64,000 nucleotides of DNA from Anastrepha obliqua (Eukaryota; Arthropoda; Insecta; Diptera; Tephritidae), in assembly GCF_027943255.1 (NCBI RefSeq), contig NC_072894.1, positions 134,345,601 to 134,409,600 of the forward strand, written 5' to 3'. Both the position numbers and the translations under genes were made by a program. Position 1 is the first letter of the stretch, and each line of letters opens with the position of its first letter. Shown piece after piece: positions 10,332 through 21,127 of this stretch. The notes below the pieces were generated by a model. It was not told the origin of the DNA. It saw only the letters and a list, made by a program, of their open reading frames with translations, and searched no databases.

Positions 10332-11290
10332 AAGATGATTAAGAAACTAGAGAACGGCCATAAGTCTGCCCTCATTGGAATCAGTGGGGCACCTAGGACC
10401 ACTCCTATCCTACGGCTTATGCTGTATTGAATGTGGTACCCGTGGGATTTGTAAGACAAAATGCCACTGCACGCGACGCAATCAGATTGAGGTGTTCTGG
10501 TCACGAACAATCTTGGGCATTATACGGGCCTTCTAGTATTTTTAAAAATTTTGAGTTCATTCTCATAGGCTTGAAGTAAGACGGAATGGTTCAGTGGGAA
10601 CTGTTCTGTGAGGAGCTCACCATGAAGCTCTAATTTAGGCCGCAATAATTTAGGTAGCCGCAATTAAACAAGTACTGGATTGCTTTCCTCTGGGTGGCTA
10701 AATATCTACTCCGACAGCCAGACGGCCTGTCGTGGGATGCCTAACATATTCCTCGATTGCATTCAAATACCTTGATACTAGACACATTTGGGTCCCGGTC
10801 GCAGTGACACAGCGGGAAACTGTGCGGCTTATGAGCTGGCTAGACAGGGAACCCTCGAAACGGTTTCACCGCGAAATGAGAGGCTTGGGGTTCGCTTGAA
10901 AACCTCTGATCTACTCCTGGAAATATGGCTCTCGCATCAACTCAGTGAGCGCTGGGCTAGTGCGCAAAAGTGCAAAGTCGCTAGATCCTTTTACTCACGG
11001 GTGAGGCTAACAAAGCCGCAGATCTCGAATTTTGTGGGCATCCTTACGATACATTTTCCATTAGGTATTTTAGCGGCGAAACTTATGATAGCTTCAAGTC
11101 CCTTCTGCAGAAGCTGACGACATGAAACAATCTTCTTTATCCTTCTTCTGAGCTGTCTTGTTCTCATCGGGCAAATATTTAGAACACTGGGCTCTCACTT
11201 TTTTGCTACACCTGCGAATATTGGGGGTCTAAATATTACTCACCTAATCAATTCCATCAGCAGCTTGAAGCGGTTAACGCAGTGTACTTA
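10332..11290 (+). mobile_element. LINE relic with RNase H domain
   Basis: Plus-strand fragments of an I/LOA-type LINE 3' half. Near 10340-10400 the frame reads KKLENGHKSALIGISGAPRT, the post-RT segment preceding RNase H. 'WLNIYSDSQTACR' (about 10695-10730) is the RNase H aspartate motif. 'LGPGRSDTAGNCAAYELARQ' (about 10788-10847) is a decayed W-VPGHxxIxGNExADELAR motif. 'LLLEIWLSHQLSERW' follows, and a Cys/His-type tail lies in a shifted frame to about 11280. Several frame changes and stops show an old copy. It differs in wording from the 0.3-1.6-kb and 31-kb elements, so at least three such LINE lineages are present. Confidence 0.72.
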
Positions 11291-14200
11291 ATCACCGTTT
11301 GGGCATCATCTTACAAACCAAAGTCCCTTCACCCTGCTTCCTTCCTGTTTGCTTTTGGGTTTCCCCATCTGCTTTTCTTTGAATTTGATTCTTTGTCCAA
11401 ATTTGCCGGTAACGTTTCAGAAAAGACTTCTTCGGAAAAAAGCGAAGCAGCTGCCATTTTCTTTCATATTATTTCAGGAAAAAATATTTTTTATGCGGTG
11501 GAAAAATTCCCAAAATATGCTTGTTTTTCTGTTGTTACATTATCCCAACCTCTTAAATCGAGTATAAGAAAATCTTCATTTTTTAGGAAACTAATAAATG
11601 TACGTTTTTCTTTTTATTTCCTGTTCCCTAGAAGATTTAGGAAGAAGTCTTTACTATTTACTTTACCTCAGTAAATATAAAACACAAAATAACTGATTTT
11701 AGGATACTCCAGCAAACTCCATAATCTGCTCGCTAGCTTCAACGTCTTTGTATAAAAGTTAGAGTAAAGTATTTCGATTCTTTTAAGAATAACTGAAATA
11801 GGTGTTTTATTATTAAAAATGAGTTCCACCTTTATTAAAAAATAATCAGGTTTAAAGCGGCCAGTGATACCAATCATCATCATCAGCCATCAGCATTAAA
11901 GTTCGATGTGAGCTTTAGCTTCCTCAACGATCTTCTTTAAGCTTATGTCGTCCAGTTTTTTTATCAGGTCTTCGGTGAAGTTTTGTAGCTATATCAACTT
12001 GTGTCTGCCTTGCCTCGTACGATGATTGAATTATAAGTTAATACTTCATTTTTACATTTTAATTTCCAGCTCTAAATAACAGAAACCGGGAAATACTCTG
12101 CAAGGCACTTTTCTTCAAATAACTTGCGAATACTTTTTTCTTTTTTTCAATGTTAATCGATTCACATTTAAGAAAATGGCTTCTCACTTCATACAAGCAA
12201 CCTAAACAGGTTTGCAAATGTACCGGCAAAATTTACTATCAAAACAAAGTAAAAACAACCCTGGCACAAAATGAGCCTCCCTTCCATAATTCAATAGTAA
12301 ATGATACCCGCAGCGCAAGCTAAAATGATATTAAATATTACAAGCATTTGTTGGCGTACTTTCTCAACTTGAGCGCTTGGATTACTCTTCTCCCTCCCTG
12401 CGCCTCGCAAAGTTATTCACAAAGAATGTGGCATGTTAGGCGTGACAGGCAACAACAGTAGCTGCAAAGCCATTAAATGTCAACAGCAATAACAGCAAAA
12501 GTAACGAAAATAACAATGTCGCGCCACAGGCATCGCCAAAGGGGCTACCAAAGGGGACACAACCAGTAAATGTAACAAAGCACATAATGAAATAATTTCC
12601 ATTGTTAAAATGATAACAATTTATCAAGCAGACACTTTTAGCGGCACTTTCACGGCACTTTTAGTGAATAATAACAACAACCACAGCTTGTAGAGGCAGT
12701 TAACGTTTTGTTTTGCGTTTTTTGTTTGTTTGTTTTTTCGCCAGCAATGCGCCAGGATGCTATCTCTCCGCTATGCGACTACTTCTGAGGCTGAGAGATG
12801 GTTACTTTGCGACGCTCGTTCTGTAATATTCACAACTGGCAAAAACCAATTTGTTATCAGTGCGACGGCAAAAAGATAAAAACAACAAGACATCTACACC
12901 AAATAACTCCTACTACGAATTAGATGTCATTCGCGCGCCTAGACGCTGTTATTTTCACACTGTTGACATTTGTTACATTCACTGCTGCTGTTGTTGTTGT
13001 GCCTGCTGTTTTAATAATGTTTTTATAATATTAGTTGTTGTATGCTTGCACGTCACTTGCTCCGGTCACACTGCCTGGTCCTCCACTGCGTATGCGGAAT
13101 TTCACGCCTGTTAGCTTTTTGTAAGCAAGCAATGATAGTTTTGTTACACCGTTATTGTTGTTGCCTTTGTTATTGTTGATACTGCTGTTAATGGTAATTG
13201 TTTTTTGCTCGCTTGCTTGTTTATCTGTCTTAGACTCTTATTTGGCAGTCTTGACTTTGGCGTTGTAGTGAGTTGATTTCTTCATGGCTTGTTGTTGTTT
13301 TTCTGCAATTTATAACTGTTCTGCAATATGTCTCTCCCCACAAATACACACACAAATATAATTCTATTGTCTATTAGCGCATAAAATAGAAGTTCATGGC
13401 AGAGCGAATGCTTCATTTGTTGCCTGAAGAGGAGGAAGTTTCAAGGTATTAAAGACTTTTTTTCATGTTTGTGCATGCCAAGAATTTGTAAAGCGTTCTT
13501 CACGTATTCAGTTAATCAGGTATTTCAATTTCGAGTTATAATAAAATATTCTAATTTTTTTTACTTGTAGTAATTCTGAATTTTTCTTAAAATTTTTTAA
13601 AAAAATTTGTCTAGAAAAAATTATTATTAATTTTGTTTTTCTTTTTTTTACGTACCTAAAACGCTTAAGCAAACTCATCCTCCATTGCTGCAACGATTAA
13701 TGCGCCTGAATGTATGCAATGGCAGTGACCTCCGAGGCATCTAATGATGCCTTAAATTGGATCTAATCATCATTAACAATTATGTATGTGCACGCGACGG
13801 TCATAAATTCTACACTCTGAGCATAGGGGCGTTTGTATGACTCGTCAGCTAAAATGCCAGTTAAGCGTAGTCGTGCGCCTTGGCATATGCAAATAATTAA
13901 GCGCACATTAAATGCGTTGCAAGCAAAGCCACGCATGTGTGTAGGTGCATATGTCTACGTATATGTATGAGTGTATGTAGACATATTATCTGCACACGTC
14001 TGCTACTACTGAATGACCAGTGTTGTTGTTGGCGGTAAAATATTTCCCCAAAGGCCCATCACGTGACTTTAGTCGTTGTATACAGTCGACCAATGTCAGC
14101 AACCGACCGGCAGAGTGATACCTTTTTGTTAGTTCTGCCATAGAAAATCAACGTGCGCGTACAATTAAACATGCTGATAATTACACATACACATTATTGT

Positions 14201-14389
14201 AAGCAAATATGAATGCATACATGCACATTAGGGGGCAACACTTTCGACATAAAAAAATCCGTACTAATATTTCCATGTTTATTATGAAATGGATTATGTA
14301 TTCAAATCAATACCAAAATAAAATAAAAATAATCTAAAAAAAAACACCTCTCAAACAAATTTTTAACAAATCCTTATTTACATCAACTT
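11291..14389. other. Noncoding stretch with CAA/TTG and CAG/CTG runs
   Basis: Nothing recognised as a gene. Short (CAA/TTG)n runs occur around 12475-12510, 12985-13005 and 13155-13165, and a (TCA)n run occurs near 11876-11885. Frames such as 12851-13114 translate these runs into Cys or Leu strings and are not believable proteins. Confidence 0.5.
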
Positions 14390-14645
14390 ATCTATATTGG
14401 CGGCCGGAACGCCGGTTCGAATCTCGGTGAAACACCAAAATTAAGAAAAACATTTTTCTAATAGCGGTCGTCCCTTGGCAGGCAATGGCAAACCTCCGAG
14501 TGTATGAAAAAGCTCCTCATAAAAAATATCTGCCGTTCGCAGGCGGCTTGAAACTGTAGGTCCCTCCATTTGTGGAACAACATCAAGACGCACACCACAA
14601 ATCACCCAAAAAGGGTGTACGCGCCAATTATATATATACCATATA
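14390..14645 (+). mobile_element. tRNA-derived SINE
   Basis: A pol III B-box-like sequence, GGTTCGAATCTCG (14414-14426), fits the GGTTCGANTCC consensus and lies at the start of a roughly 220-bp non-tRNA body. The body includes 'GGCAGGCAATGGCAAACCTC' and 'CTCCATTTGTGGAACAACAT', and the element ends CGCGCCAATTAT followed by a (TA)n tail to about 14670. A clear A box is not visible upstream, so the 5' end is probably truncated or decayed. The last 11-12 bases match the 3' end of the RTE LINE in this window, which points to RTE machinery as the likely partner. A functional tRNA is excluded because there is no foldable cloverleaf. Confidence 0.75.
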
Positions 14646-14679
14646 TACTTATATATATATACATATTACGTAACTAAGA

Positions 14680-15245
14680 GCATTGAACGATCCTTTTTCA
14701 ACAACCGATTTTTGTGTTTTTTACATAATTAAAAAGGTTAACGCTTCCGTAATTTTATATCAAAATTTCAAGCAAATCAGCTCGCTGGGCTTTCATTTTG
14801 TTTTCTTTCAAAATTTGGGGTCTTATTTATCCGATAGACGATGTGCGGTAATGATTGATGGTGAATGTTTGTAGTTTTTCGTTGCATCTTCAGGGGTGCC
14901 ACAAGGCAGTATTTTAGGTCCTCTACTCCTCGTTCAACTTATTATTGATATTAGAACTTGTTTTTGGTTTGTCCATTTTCTTCTATATGCTGAGGATTTG
15001 AAAATATTGAGGATGTTTCTATGTTGTAATCCTGCATCACTCCAAATATCAAGAAATATTTTCATGTCCTTTTTTTAACTCATAATTTTTCAATCATCTT
15101 ATAATATTTCTAATACTTTACTTCAATTTTTTCATGAATTCAAAGATCTAGGTGTGGTGTTTAACACCAATTTTTCATTTAATAGTCACATTAACTTTTT
15201 CCTATCCACTTCTTACTCAATCTTAGGTTTTATGCGATGTGATTC
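14680..15245 (+). pseudogene. LINE reverse transcriptase fragment (Jockey/CR1-like)
   Basis: The plus strand reads 'LGSYLSDRRCAVMIDG' (14820-14860), SGVPQGSILGPLL (14889-14930; RT motif B) and 'LLYAEDLKIL' (about 14980-15010; the YADD box with D changed to E). A shifted 'FKDLGVVFNTNFSFNSHIN' block (motif D/E region) follows to about 15200. The stop after GECL (about 14872) and the changed catalytic motif make it inactive. The endonuclease and finger domains are missing. The 'YADDLKIY' style is shared with the scrap at 20.4 kb, and the two probably belong to one family. Confidence 0.75.
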
Positions 15246-15255
15246 ACGATGATTT

Positions 15256-15297
15256 CAATTAGTGTTTCCGCACCATTTTGCTGTCACATCCTCGCTA
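15256..15297 (+). repeat. Dispersed 41-42-bp repeat, copy a
   Basis: Matches 21451-21492 at about 32 of 41 positions, including CACCATTTTG in both. Both read QL(V/A)(F/L)PHHF on the plus strand. In both places it lies downstream of a Jockey-like RT scrap, so it may be part of that LINE's C-terminus or 3' region. Confidence 0.45.
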
Positions 15298-16340
15298 CCA
15301 ACAAGTTATACGATTGTTTCTTTCGGACTATATCCAGTCTGTGTGATTGAGAAACCTTATAAGGTTGTTTACGTCCTTGCCGGCCAGCTTTTCTAGGTTT
15401 CCAAAAAGCGGTTTGCCAAGGGTTAACATCCTTGCTTTTCATAAGACAGGGCATTCACAGTGGAAAATAGTTTCCTTTTGATTACAACTATTTCAGTATA
15501 CTCGAATATTGTAACGGATACTCGTTTTGGGTGCCTGCTCTCCTATGGGCCAGAAGTCAGTTATCACTGTCGCGAGTCTGCAGGCATCCCTTTGTTTCAT
15601 ATTTATGGTACGTCAATTTCGACGTTTGTTTGAGGCTGTAGGTGGGTCATACCATTCAGCTGACTTTGCATGTTGTCTGGTCTCTCCATCTGCATTCCGC
15701 GATTTGTAGATATTCTTAAGATATTGCGTTCTTTATTGCACCCAATGGCATGAATACCAATTCTACAAGAATGTTATTCATGACCGATTTCCCTCTGCTG
15801 CCAGTTCGTCCGCTTTTTCGCTTCGTTCAATAGTTCAATGTCCTGGGACGCAGATTAAGGTAACGTTTTGGTTTACGCTCAAGGTAATAAGGCTATTCCT
15901 ACTTTGTTCCTCCAGTTTAGAGGTTGTTATAGCCGAATCCAGTGCCTGGGTTGCAGCTTGGTTTTCCGAAAGAATACAATACTTCTATCTGGAAGACACT
16001 GCAGGCATTAGAAAGACGTACAGGTTTTTCAATTCTAAGTCTATGAGAATATATATGTCCCTGCTCCAACACCACAATCCATTTTTAAACCATCTATGTA
16101 GACTGTGCTGTCGAAGTTGTTTAGTAAAAGTCCCTTACTATATTCCTCTCCCGATATGGAAAGATAGTACCAAAACTCCTATTCAATTTCACCGTTGGGG
16201 CGACGCAATCAGTGCTATCCGAGGTGAACTGAGTTTGTCACAATAATAGACTGGCACGACCATAACTTTTATACTTTCAGCGACCCACTTCATTTAGCCT
16301 AAATGCACTCATGGTTGCAGCTTCTTGATATGGAGATCTG
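15298..16340 (-). mobile_element. Antisense LINE relic with RNase H and Cys/His tail
   Basis: On the minus strand, from high to low coordinates: a post-RT segment 'MSAFRLNEVGR' (about 16300), VYIDGLKMDCGVGAG (RNase H first aspartate, about 16070-16110), LSNACSVFQIEVL (glutamate motif, about 15985-16020), SENQAATQALDS (third motif with D replaced), 'VTLICVPGH' and EKADELAA (about 15790-15865). The Cys/His end follows (SCNQKETI.HCECPVL, about 15440-15500), then 'DVNNLIRFLNHTDWI' (about 15350-15400). Several frame changes occur. The order and wording resemble the 31-kb element, so the same clade is likely. The endonuclease and RT are not found. Confidence 0.7.
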
Positions 16341-19300
16341 CTGGAATATTATATAGCGTAATACTCGAAGTTCTTGGTTTGAGACTGAACAAATACCACT
16401 TCAATGATATCTTCGAGCACTAAATCGGCCAAGATTTGGCTGACTTATTCAAGTACTCCTTAATCCTTCCAAAAAAGTCAAATATTGCTTCAAAAACTCT
16501 TTATTTCAGTTTTTTTCATAAAAGTTTTAAACATTTTCATTTAATTTTAAGCTTAAACTTTTCTATTACCAGAAAAATGATTTAAAAAACTCATTTTGTT
16601 TAGAAAAACCTGAGTTTTTGAGCTTTAAAGCCATAAAATTTTTCTAAAATATTTTCCATAAGGTCTTGAAATATAATAACTTTGAAATATAATAACTGCT
16701 AAACCCCACAACTTGTTTTTTGAGTCACTCTAATGTAATGCAATGTTGCATATACCAATACACGCGCACAACTGCTCGCAATCAGTGTGTGCTGCAGCGA
16801 CTGGCACGTGTGCATATCTGCGCCCACCTTCGCGCTGCAGTTGCTTCTCTGCTTTTCATCCCTGATACGTTGGCATTTTTTGGATTTTTTGTTTTTTGCC
16901 TGAGTCCTGTGAGGTTTGGCCGGCTGATAATGCATGCACTCAGGTCAATGGTGGCTAATAAATTTGAATATTAATTGTCAGTTGGCTGGTGTGTTGCAGC
17001 AGCCCCTGCAACTTGGGAGTGTCGAGTGATTATAATATTTTTTCGCACATTAAAGGAGGCAACACGAGTTGGCTGCCTGACTTAATCAAAAACTTGTTAG
17101 TGCGGCCTTTGTTAAAGAGCTTGCTGAAATTCATACAACTGTGCATTTCACTTCATTTTACAATAAATTTATTGGAGTGCAGCAAACTGCACACAACCTA
17201 GCCTGTTAATTCTCTTCCTTATGGCATCATCCTTTTCGTTTTAAAATTTCCTACTCAATTATTTCTATACGCAACTCCTTTTTCTCTGTCATTGCGGCAT
17301 TAATTCGCCAGCCTCAGCGATTTATCGCCTCGTATTTTTGGTCAACTGGCGGCTAGCCATGCAGCAGTCAACCAAGAGCTCCGACTACCTTTGCAACCAG
17401 CCCCGCCATAACTGTGCAACAGACAGCCTGTTGGCCCTCCTTGCCACTGCTTCCCCTTCCTCTATGTTGTGTAATAACCAGCTACGTTGTCAGCCACATT
17501 GCAACGATGCGGCACATGATAATAGCCAAATTATTTGCCAATTAATGACTTCGAGTGAGTTAAGCGCTGAGGCCGCGCTGCTCATGCTGCAGCAATTGTG
17601 GCGGCGCCGGACAACGGTCGTTGGTACATGAATCCATATCCATTAAGGTTGCCCCGAAATGTCCTGCTGAGCACTCTGGCTGCGCCGGCCATTGAGTGAA
17701 ATCGATGTTTTGCAGTGCCGCTAGTTTATGGGATTATATGCGTGCGTTTATATGTGTGTGTATAGTTTGGTGTTGACTTGTGATTGCAGATATTTGATCT
17801 GCACTACTCGTGACTGCAAAGTAATGGCACTGCAGTAAATGCCCACTTTATTACTTTATAATTTTCTTTTAATTCTTAGACTGGAAAGGGTTTTCATGCA
17901 AAAATATTGCCAAAATCTGATAAGTGTTCGGATGTGTATCTGTAGAAGTGATAAGAGGATAATTGAGCTAAAAAAAACTTCATGCATAACAAAACCCCGG
18001 AATTTTTAAATTATTTTCTTTTTTGGAATATGAAAAGTTGTAAGCTAAATTTTTTTGAATTTTTTAAAGTGTATCTAGTTATATAAATGAACACTGTAAA
18101 ACAAAATTGGACAAAAAAAGACAGAAACGTGGTATAGCAATTAGTACAAAGAAGAAGAGCTGAATGATGGTGATTCACCTGTCATTTTTCTACGCAAAAA
18201 CGTCACAGCTTTTTATTTACTGTGAATTGAAGTTTTCCTAATTTGGTGCCCAGTAGTTTAAAATTATTTGAAAAAACTCATATAAAAATGCATTTGCCAT
18301 TAATAGATAAAAATTCGTTGCCGAAGATTTTTGGAGAGCAAAATCTCAAAAAAAGTTCTTTAGTGGCTTCGATGGAGAGTTAAAATATCTCACAAAAATG
18401 TTTCAGAAATCAGAATTCATTTTTCGTTTGGTAAAACCAAGAAAGACAAAAGTTGTTCGAGCGTCGAAATATGAAATATCTCTACCAACATCCATCATTC
18501 ACTGAGAGAGCACAGCATCACTTCCACCTTTTTCCTTATGATCAAAAAAGTGAAAGTTAAGACATATAAAAGGTGCTTGAATGGGAGTTGCAATTGTGGC
18601 ATCACCATTGCAATGATTCATCCAAATCGCAATTTGGTTCATGGTTTAATTCACAAGCGGCTTTAAGCTCTTTGGTACTTCTAACTCCGAAGTTATTGCC
18701 AAAATATCTACCATATACTTGCACAGTCACAGGTAAACAAATGGTCACCTGCGTCCAAAAATCAACTCACCTGATGTCTCATACACCAGCCAACCAAGAA
18801 GTCATGCCATTCAGACGCTCCCCGAACCACTCAATGCAGCAGCTGCGAGTACATTATTGGCTTACAATGCAATCTCTTTTCAAAATTACCAAGTGTCTCA
18901 TGCAAAGATTTTTCGATTTGGCAAAACGCCAAAAAGATGGCTACAAAAATCTAAAGGCACGCAAAAAAAAATATGTTACTATAGGCAATTGCAAGCACGG
19001 CACGAACCGGTGCGTGCGTGTATGTGTGTGGAGGAACGCAAACAGGTCGGAAGGAAGTTAGTCTGCTGCATAGAAAAAAGAAGTAAAAAGCGTTTCTTTT
19101 TTCCTCCTCTAATATGGAGACATCAAGGTTCATAAATGCAGTTGTTGTTGTTACTAATGCTGTTAAGCAAACTTATGATAGTATTTGTAAGCTGCCTACT
19201 TACAGGCATAACTTCATATGAGCACATTTTCATTGATGCAGACATGCTCGCGTTTGTGTGTATGTTGTGTTTTGCTGGCTGCTAAAATAAAATCAAAACC

Positions 19301-20279
19301 AAAAACACAAAAAAAGATCATTCAATCTTTCAGCAGTAAATGTGTCCATTCATGTATGAAATTAACAACGGTGGAAAATATTGAGAAAAATGGGCAAAAA
19401 AAATTTGTTGAAAAACTTGAATCAACATAAAATGTACACTCACTCACCCATACATAGACGTTTATGTGCAAGAGTGCTTTCCTATAGTGTATGTAGCTGC
19501 AGTTTGAGTGGATTTTCGAGTGCTCCAGCCAGTCAAGCAGTCAAATAATCAAACAACTCGGCTCTGTGTTCAAACTCGCATATGGCATTTACGTTTATTT
19601 TCATTGTTTTTTTTTTACTTTTCACTTTTTTCGACATTCGCATATTAATGCAGCTGTGAAGGGTAACGCATAATACAGCTTGCAGAATATTTAAATAAAA
19701 TTATGCGCACTTGAAGGAAGTGTATTCAAAACTTGTAGTTCGCATTGGCCTCAACATCTACATACAATCATGAATGCATGCACGCATACATATCCACACA
19801 TACATACATACAGGTTCAACTGTTCATACCAACACCTATACAGGGCCTCGACATGTGTGCTTATCTGCATTGATAGGTTTTTTACAGCATCGATAACAGT
19901 GGTGTAGACTGAGGTTTCTACTTTGAATTATTAGACAAATTTTACTACGACTCACTGCATTGAAAATATTTTAAAGCGTCAATTTAAAAATGTTTCAAAG
20001 CATTTGAAAACAGTATAGCGACCAGCTATATTCATTTCGAATGGGGTTCACTATTGAAGTGTAAGATAGATTCAATCAAAGCTGGTCAAACAGGCCAAAA
20101 CGCGAATTCCACTTTATATTTTTGGCCATAGATCTTAATTTCACAGCCGTGCTCGCCCTGTTTACTGTACAGCCTTTAACTGATTCAAGGGGTTAGATCA
20201 CTGTAGTGGCGAAAAAAATAAGAATACTTTGAGATTTTTGTTTTTAACAGAACAATGAAATAAGTCCTAATGTGGGATA
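16341..20279. other. Noncoding stretch, no recognised gene
   Basis: Frames of 97-162 codons (17338-17631, 18573-19061) lack any known domain. Their residue mix looks like translated intergenic DNA (His/Gln/Cys-rich, overlapping alternatives). A+T-rich homopolymer runs and short TATG/CATA microsatellites occur (for example 19781-19811). Confidence 0.45.
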
Positions 20280-20560
20280 AGGCTCTACTTAAGCCTGTTG
20301 CCTAAAGTTTTCTTCTCACTCTCATTGTGTTTATCATTTAGTTTTTCCCAGGTAAGTCGATGTATCTTTCGAATGGCTTCAGAAGTGAAATTGTGATTAT
20401 GGACGCGGATGATCTGAAAATTTATTATGGAATTGAGTTGCCAGAAGATTCATCTACTCTCCTGTGCGAGTTGAATAGCTTACTTAAACAAATTTTGCAA
20501 AAATTTTTTATAAAATTATTCAATATATTTCTGAAAAATTCATCCGAACTTCTATGTAGA
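20280..20560 (+). pseudogene. LINE reverse transcriptase scrap (Jockey/CR1-like)
   Basis: The plus strand reads 'GFRSEIVIMDADDLKIYYGI' followed by ELPEDSSTLLCELNSLLK (20380-20488). This is the RT motif C region (YADDLKIY with Y changed to D) and the helix after it. A further trace 'LLTLIVFI' upstream fits the GPLLF..FINDI motif. The rest of the RT is lost. It belongs to the same type as 14.7-15.2 kb. A mariner relic starts about 40-100 bp downstream and may have inserted into it. Confidence 0.65.
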
Positions 20561-20599
20561 TTGTAAATGTATGGTTTAAATTTCGAGACATTGAGTGCG

Positions 20600-21127
20600 A
20601 GGATCGTTTGAAATATCCATACAAAATCAGAAAAGTGACTCTTTTGGTGCGTACCGAGGCTATGTTTAGCTAGTAGCATCTCTTGGAAGAACAAACACCA
20701 AGTTTCTATCAGATCCGTGTGTTTTTTTGTGTTTGAATCGAGGAAGTCGAGTTCTTCCCCCTTTCTATCACAACAACGCACCAGCTCAGCAGTTGTGATC
20801 GTAAAATCATGGAAATAGGGTTCCAACTCTTTTCACAGCCCGCCCATTCCACAGAATTGGCTCCCTCGAACGCCTTGAACTACTATTTGCTCCCCAATTT
20901 GAAGAAATGGCTGGCGGGAAAAAGGTTTCATTCAAAAGAGGAGGTGATTGCAAAAATGATTTTTTTTTTTTCAGACTTGGGCAATTCCTATTATTCAGAA
21001 GGGATCAAATAACTAGAACATCGTTGGACGAAGTGTGTAAGTCTAGAAGGAGACTACGTTGAAAAATAAAGAAGGTTTGCCCTAATTTTAGTAGTTTTTA
21101 TTTTTGCACGGACTTTTCAAGCACTCT
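20600..21127 (+). pseudogene. mariner transposase relic (mellifera-like) with 3' terminus
   Basis: Plus-strand fragments: the 'CDRKIMEIGFQLFSQPAHS' stretch (20793-20850), 'ELAPSNALNYYLLPNLKKWL' (third catalytic aspartate changed, 20856-20912), AGKRFHSKEEVIAKM, 'SDLGNSYYSEGIK' then a stop, and LEHRWTKC...GDYVEK (to about 21066). The terminus CACGGACTTTTCAAGCACT ends near 21127. The second catalytic motif is corrupted upstream and the N-terminal half is missing. It is the best-preserved C-terminus of the three mellifera-like copies and fixes their family. Confidence 0.8.

Noticed and set aside
14396..14440. Possible tRNA gene because of GGTTCGAATC
   Set aside because: Only the T-arm/B-box region is present; no acceptor stem, D-arm or anticodon arm. 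It fits a SINE head.
17338..17631. 97-codon ORF with mixed composition
   Set aside because: Looks more protein-like than its neighbours but matches no family and lacks context. Not supportable as a gene.
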